From Diphasiastrum complanatum (lineage: Eukaryota > Streptophyta > Lycopodiopsida > Lycopodiales > Lycopodiaceae), in contig CM055107.1 in NCBI GenBank assembly GCA_029204225.1, positions 9,729,472 to 9,793,471 of the forward strand: DNA of 64,000 nucleotides, in the 5' to 3' direction. Numbering within the stretch: position 1 is the first letter of the stretch; every line of letters begins with the position of its first letter. Shown here in pieces: positions 61,672-64,000 of the stretch. The notes under the pieces were generated by a model that ran no database searches, was not told the origin of the DNA, and was given only the letters and a program-made list of their open reading frames with translations. The translations under genes and the position numbers were made by a program.

Positions 61672-62890
61672 CACCATAGTCCCGAGGGATCAGCACTATC
61701 TCCATCTCACCCTCTCTCTCTCCCCCTCTTCCTCTACGCTTTCTATCCCCTTTCACTCTCAATCTTGGAATGTGGATGTGCTTAGTGTTAGTGTGGGGTA
61801 GTGTTAGGACAAAGTAGAAAGCATCTAAATCTAGCAACTTGGCTAAGTTAGGTCCCTATCTTAGTGTTCTAACCCTTTTGACAGGTAGAGGGCTGCTCAC
61901 CATCAACTTGCTACAACCTACAATCACAAAATAGACAAAAGTGTTGATTATCAAGATTTTGCATTCTAGCTAGACTAGTCCACAAACTATGAACCTTTTG
62001 CATGATCTAGATCTAACCTTGAAATCAATAGAAATCTTCATCTTATTGAGGCTTCTTACTTGCTCAAGTATACAAGTGTCATTTCTAGATAATTCACTTG
62101 TTCTCAATAGAAGTTTACAAATTGCCTCAAAAAATGAGCTATGAATGACTATCTAATTCTTGCTCTTACAGGATCCAAGAGCATACATTTGATGACACAA
62201 CCACTTGATTTATAGATGATTTATAACCAAATCCAAGCCACTAATGACACGAAAAAGTCCTTACAGAAGGCATCATACAAAACTAGAAAGTTGGAGATGG
62301 TGAACTCAACCAACCCTTTCCAACACATTCTTTTGAACATCCGATATTTCAGCACACCATCCACATCGACATCTAAAGTTCCGATAGTTCGGATAGCTTT
62401 CAAACTACTAAGTGCCAACAAGTTCTAAGACAAACTATGAACAAATGATTTGTCGAGCAATTTGAATTATTGAATTCAAAGCTTTGGCAGTCGTAAGACA
62501 AAAAACTCTCACACTCAACCATAAGGAACGTTACAAGAGGAGACACATAGTGAACTGATAGTTTAGCATAAATCTCTCTTGTAATGATTAGTTACACTAT
62601 CTTTTAATCCCTTCTGGCAGAACATAAGTATGGACCAAAAATCCAAAAAAAAAGATGATTAAAAAGTGAAGAACATTGTTAGAGAATAACAACAGAATTG
62701 TAAGAGGAGCATCAAGACGCTATTTGCGTTGCACTACCGACTCACTCCAATACAAGAAAAAAAGATATTATGTTCTTTCGACAGTGTTTTTGCATTGTAT
62801 CCATTATTATTTGATCTATTGCTGCATTGCCTGTGATTTGTATTAGCATATCTAGATCCATTAATCTGTCGCATTGTGTACCACACTTCC
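61672..62890. other. Non-coding stretch, no gene supported
   Basis: Starts with a pyrimidine-rich stretch (CCTCTCTCTCTCCCCCTCTTCC, about 61710-61732). Open frames at 62216-62428 on both strands have no motif. Nothing identifiable. Confidence 0.4.
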
Positions 62891-62894
62891 GCAA

Positions 62895-63318
62895 TAGATA
62901 GCACACTTTTTGGATGGTGCAAACTATCGCATCTGAAAATTCAAGATAAGAACATGTCTAAAAGGCGATGTGATATGGTTAGTGACCAATCTCACAGAGC
63001 CAAAACCTCCAGAGGGAGATCCAAGGAGGGGGGAATGGATAAGGAACGATGAACACGCAATGGTGATCATCATATCCTCCATAAACGAAGAAATCATCAT
63101 GCAGATTGAAAATTGCCAAAGTAGCCATGAAGCGTGGGAAGAACTAAAGCAAAAGTACGAAGTGAGGACCATCGCATCGGTCATGCACATCCACAATTAG
63201 CTATAGAGCTTGCGATTGGGATGGAAATGAGGTGGATCAATATGTAGAGAAGATCAAAACGATCTTCGCTCAGCTCTCTGCATTTGGACAACAACATCAA
63301 GTCCTGCACCCCAGCTAC
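62895..63318 (+). pseudogene. Copia-type gag fragment, cut by the next element
   Basis: From about 62906 the plus strand reads a gag start: GANYRIWKFKIRTCLKGDVI, WLVTN, EWIRNDEHAMVIIISSINEE, SSHEAWEELKQKYEVRTIAS. After a shift at about 63196 it continues LYSLRLGWDGNEVDQYVEKI and TIFAQLSAFGQQHQVLHPSY to 63318. There the sequence passes into an LTR start. No LTR or primer site of its own is visible to the left. Confidence 0.72.
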
Positions 63319-64000
63319 TGATGTAAATTATGAAATCACTATTAGTTAGAATTAAAGAAAAAATATTGTGTTACCATACTGTGGGTCCTATCAGTGGTTT
63401 AGGATTAGTTGGCCCCACCATGAGGTGAGTCGACGGGACATGCGTCCCGTCGATGACAACCTGAGCCATGCATGGGTTGCCATAGTAAAAAACTATATGT
63501 ACAATGTATTTTGGTTTTCAGAAATACAGTAGCTATGTGAGCTTGGAGGTGAGAGTGCTTTCTATCTATGTTACTATATTGCATAATCTGTAATTCTGTT
63601 TGGAGCAAATTTTAGCTTGGTATCAGAGTGGTACATGGAATGTACACAGTATAGTGTAGCCATTGAATAGAGCTTTGAGAGAATAGTTTTTTTGAAGAGT
63701 TCAGGATTTACGACGGGTAGAAAGCAAAAAGTGAAGCACCAGTGCACAGTTTTGTACACATGGAGGCTTGCCAAGCCTAGTAGAGGGTTTCTTAGCCTAA
63801 GCATAGCATCAGACATGGTAAAAAACGGTTAAGAACCGAGGATTTTGTGGAAGGTTTTCTTGAAAAAGCTATGCAAGGGTTTCAGTTTGTTGAAAAACAA
63901 ACATAACATCGTTGTTTTTCCATCGTTTTGAATGTCAAGAAGACTAGTTACTAGCCGTGGGAGGTCGCTGGAGGATCATAGCAGTTTTTCAGAATTTTGG
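63319..64000 (+). mobile_element. 5' LTR and primer site of another LTR element, running off the window
   Basis: Sequence changes sharply at 63319 (TGATGTAAATTATG) within the gag above. About 300 bp later TGGTATCAGAGTGG (63618-63631) is a Met-tRNA primer site, so 63319 to about 63616 is taken as a short 5' LTR and the rest as leader. The LTR end is uncertain. Internal coding sequence would lie beyond the window. CGACGGGACATGCGTCCCGTCG at 63431-63452 is a perfect palindrome in the LTR. Confidence 0.6.

Noticed and set aside
62216-62428. 70-codon frames on both strands
   Set aside because: Mutually antisense, without motifs or context.

Overview
The window looks like repeat-rich nuclear DNA of a land plant. 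It is AT-rich and intron-bearing. Its LTR retrotransposons have primer-binding sites complementary to the 3' end of plant initiator tRNA-Met (TGGTATCAGAGC type), it carries very long AG/CT microsatellites, and I see no compact bacterial-style gene array. I cannot name the species; a seed-free plant (lycophyte, fern or bryophyte) is only a guess. By eye no intact housekeeping gene is present. Most recognisable coding sequence belongs to transposable elements or is decayed.

Layout. 0.3-0.9 kb: a small two-exon gene remnant (minus strand). 2.0-3.2 kb: a G-rich minisatellite and a 205-bp tandem repeat. 3.6-8.4 kb: a complete Gypsy-type element with gag-protease only, LTRs and a GAGAG target duplication. 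8.4-11.3 kb: a 229-bp AG tract, a 5'-end Copia fragment (gag, primer site, LTR) and unidentified sequence. 11.3-17.5 kb: an old Copia 3' end split inside its RNase H region by a younger Copia (11679-16262, CAATA target duplication). 17.5-24 kb: mostly non-coding, with degenerate CCCTAAA-like sequence, a 127-bp tandem repeat, a G-box-bearing GC-richer patch and a GC-rich 117-bp hairpin. 24-30 kb: Copia fragments.

29.9-45.9 kb is the most interesting part. Two inverted copies of the same convergent gene pair are present. 'Gene Y' has features of an RNase-H-like (DDE) transposase; 'gene X' is an unidentified acidic protein. They lie tail to tail, 51-63 bp apart. In the left copy gene X is split by a complete 4.1-kb LTR element (32253-36388, AGATC target duplication). 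Between the copies is an intronless, diverged histone H3 reading frame most like the centromeric type (CENH3), back to back with a promoter carrying three ACACGTGT palindromes and a TATA box.

46.8-61.7 kb: a head-to-head Copia rearrangement, a Gypsy gag fragment, a decayed Copia pol with a mutated YVDD box, and a full-length Copia (55781-61666) in which reverse transcriptase is replaced by about 1.07 kb of unrelated, partly in-frame sequence. The last 1.1 kb holds a Copia-type gag fragment cut by the 5' LTR and primer site of another element.

Together the window records layered insertions: at least three elements keep both LTRs and target duplications, and each is internally deleted or rearranged, so all would depend on enzymes supplied by other elements. 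All calls come from reading the sequence; no database search was possible.
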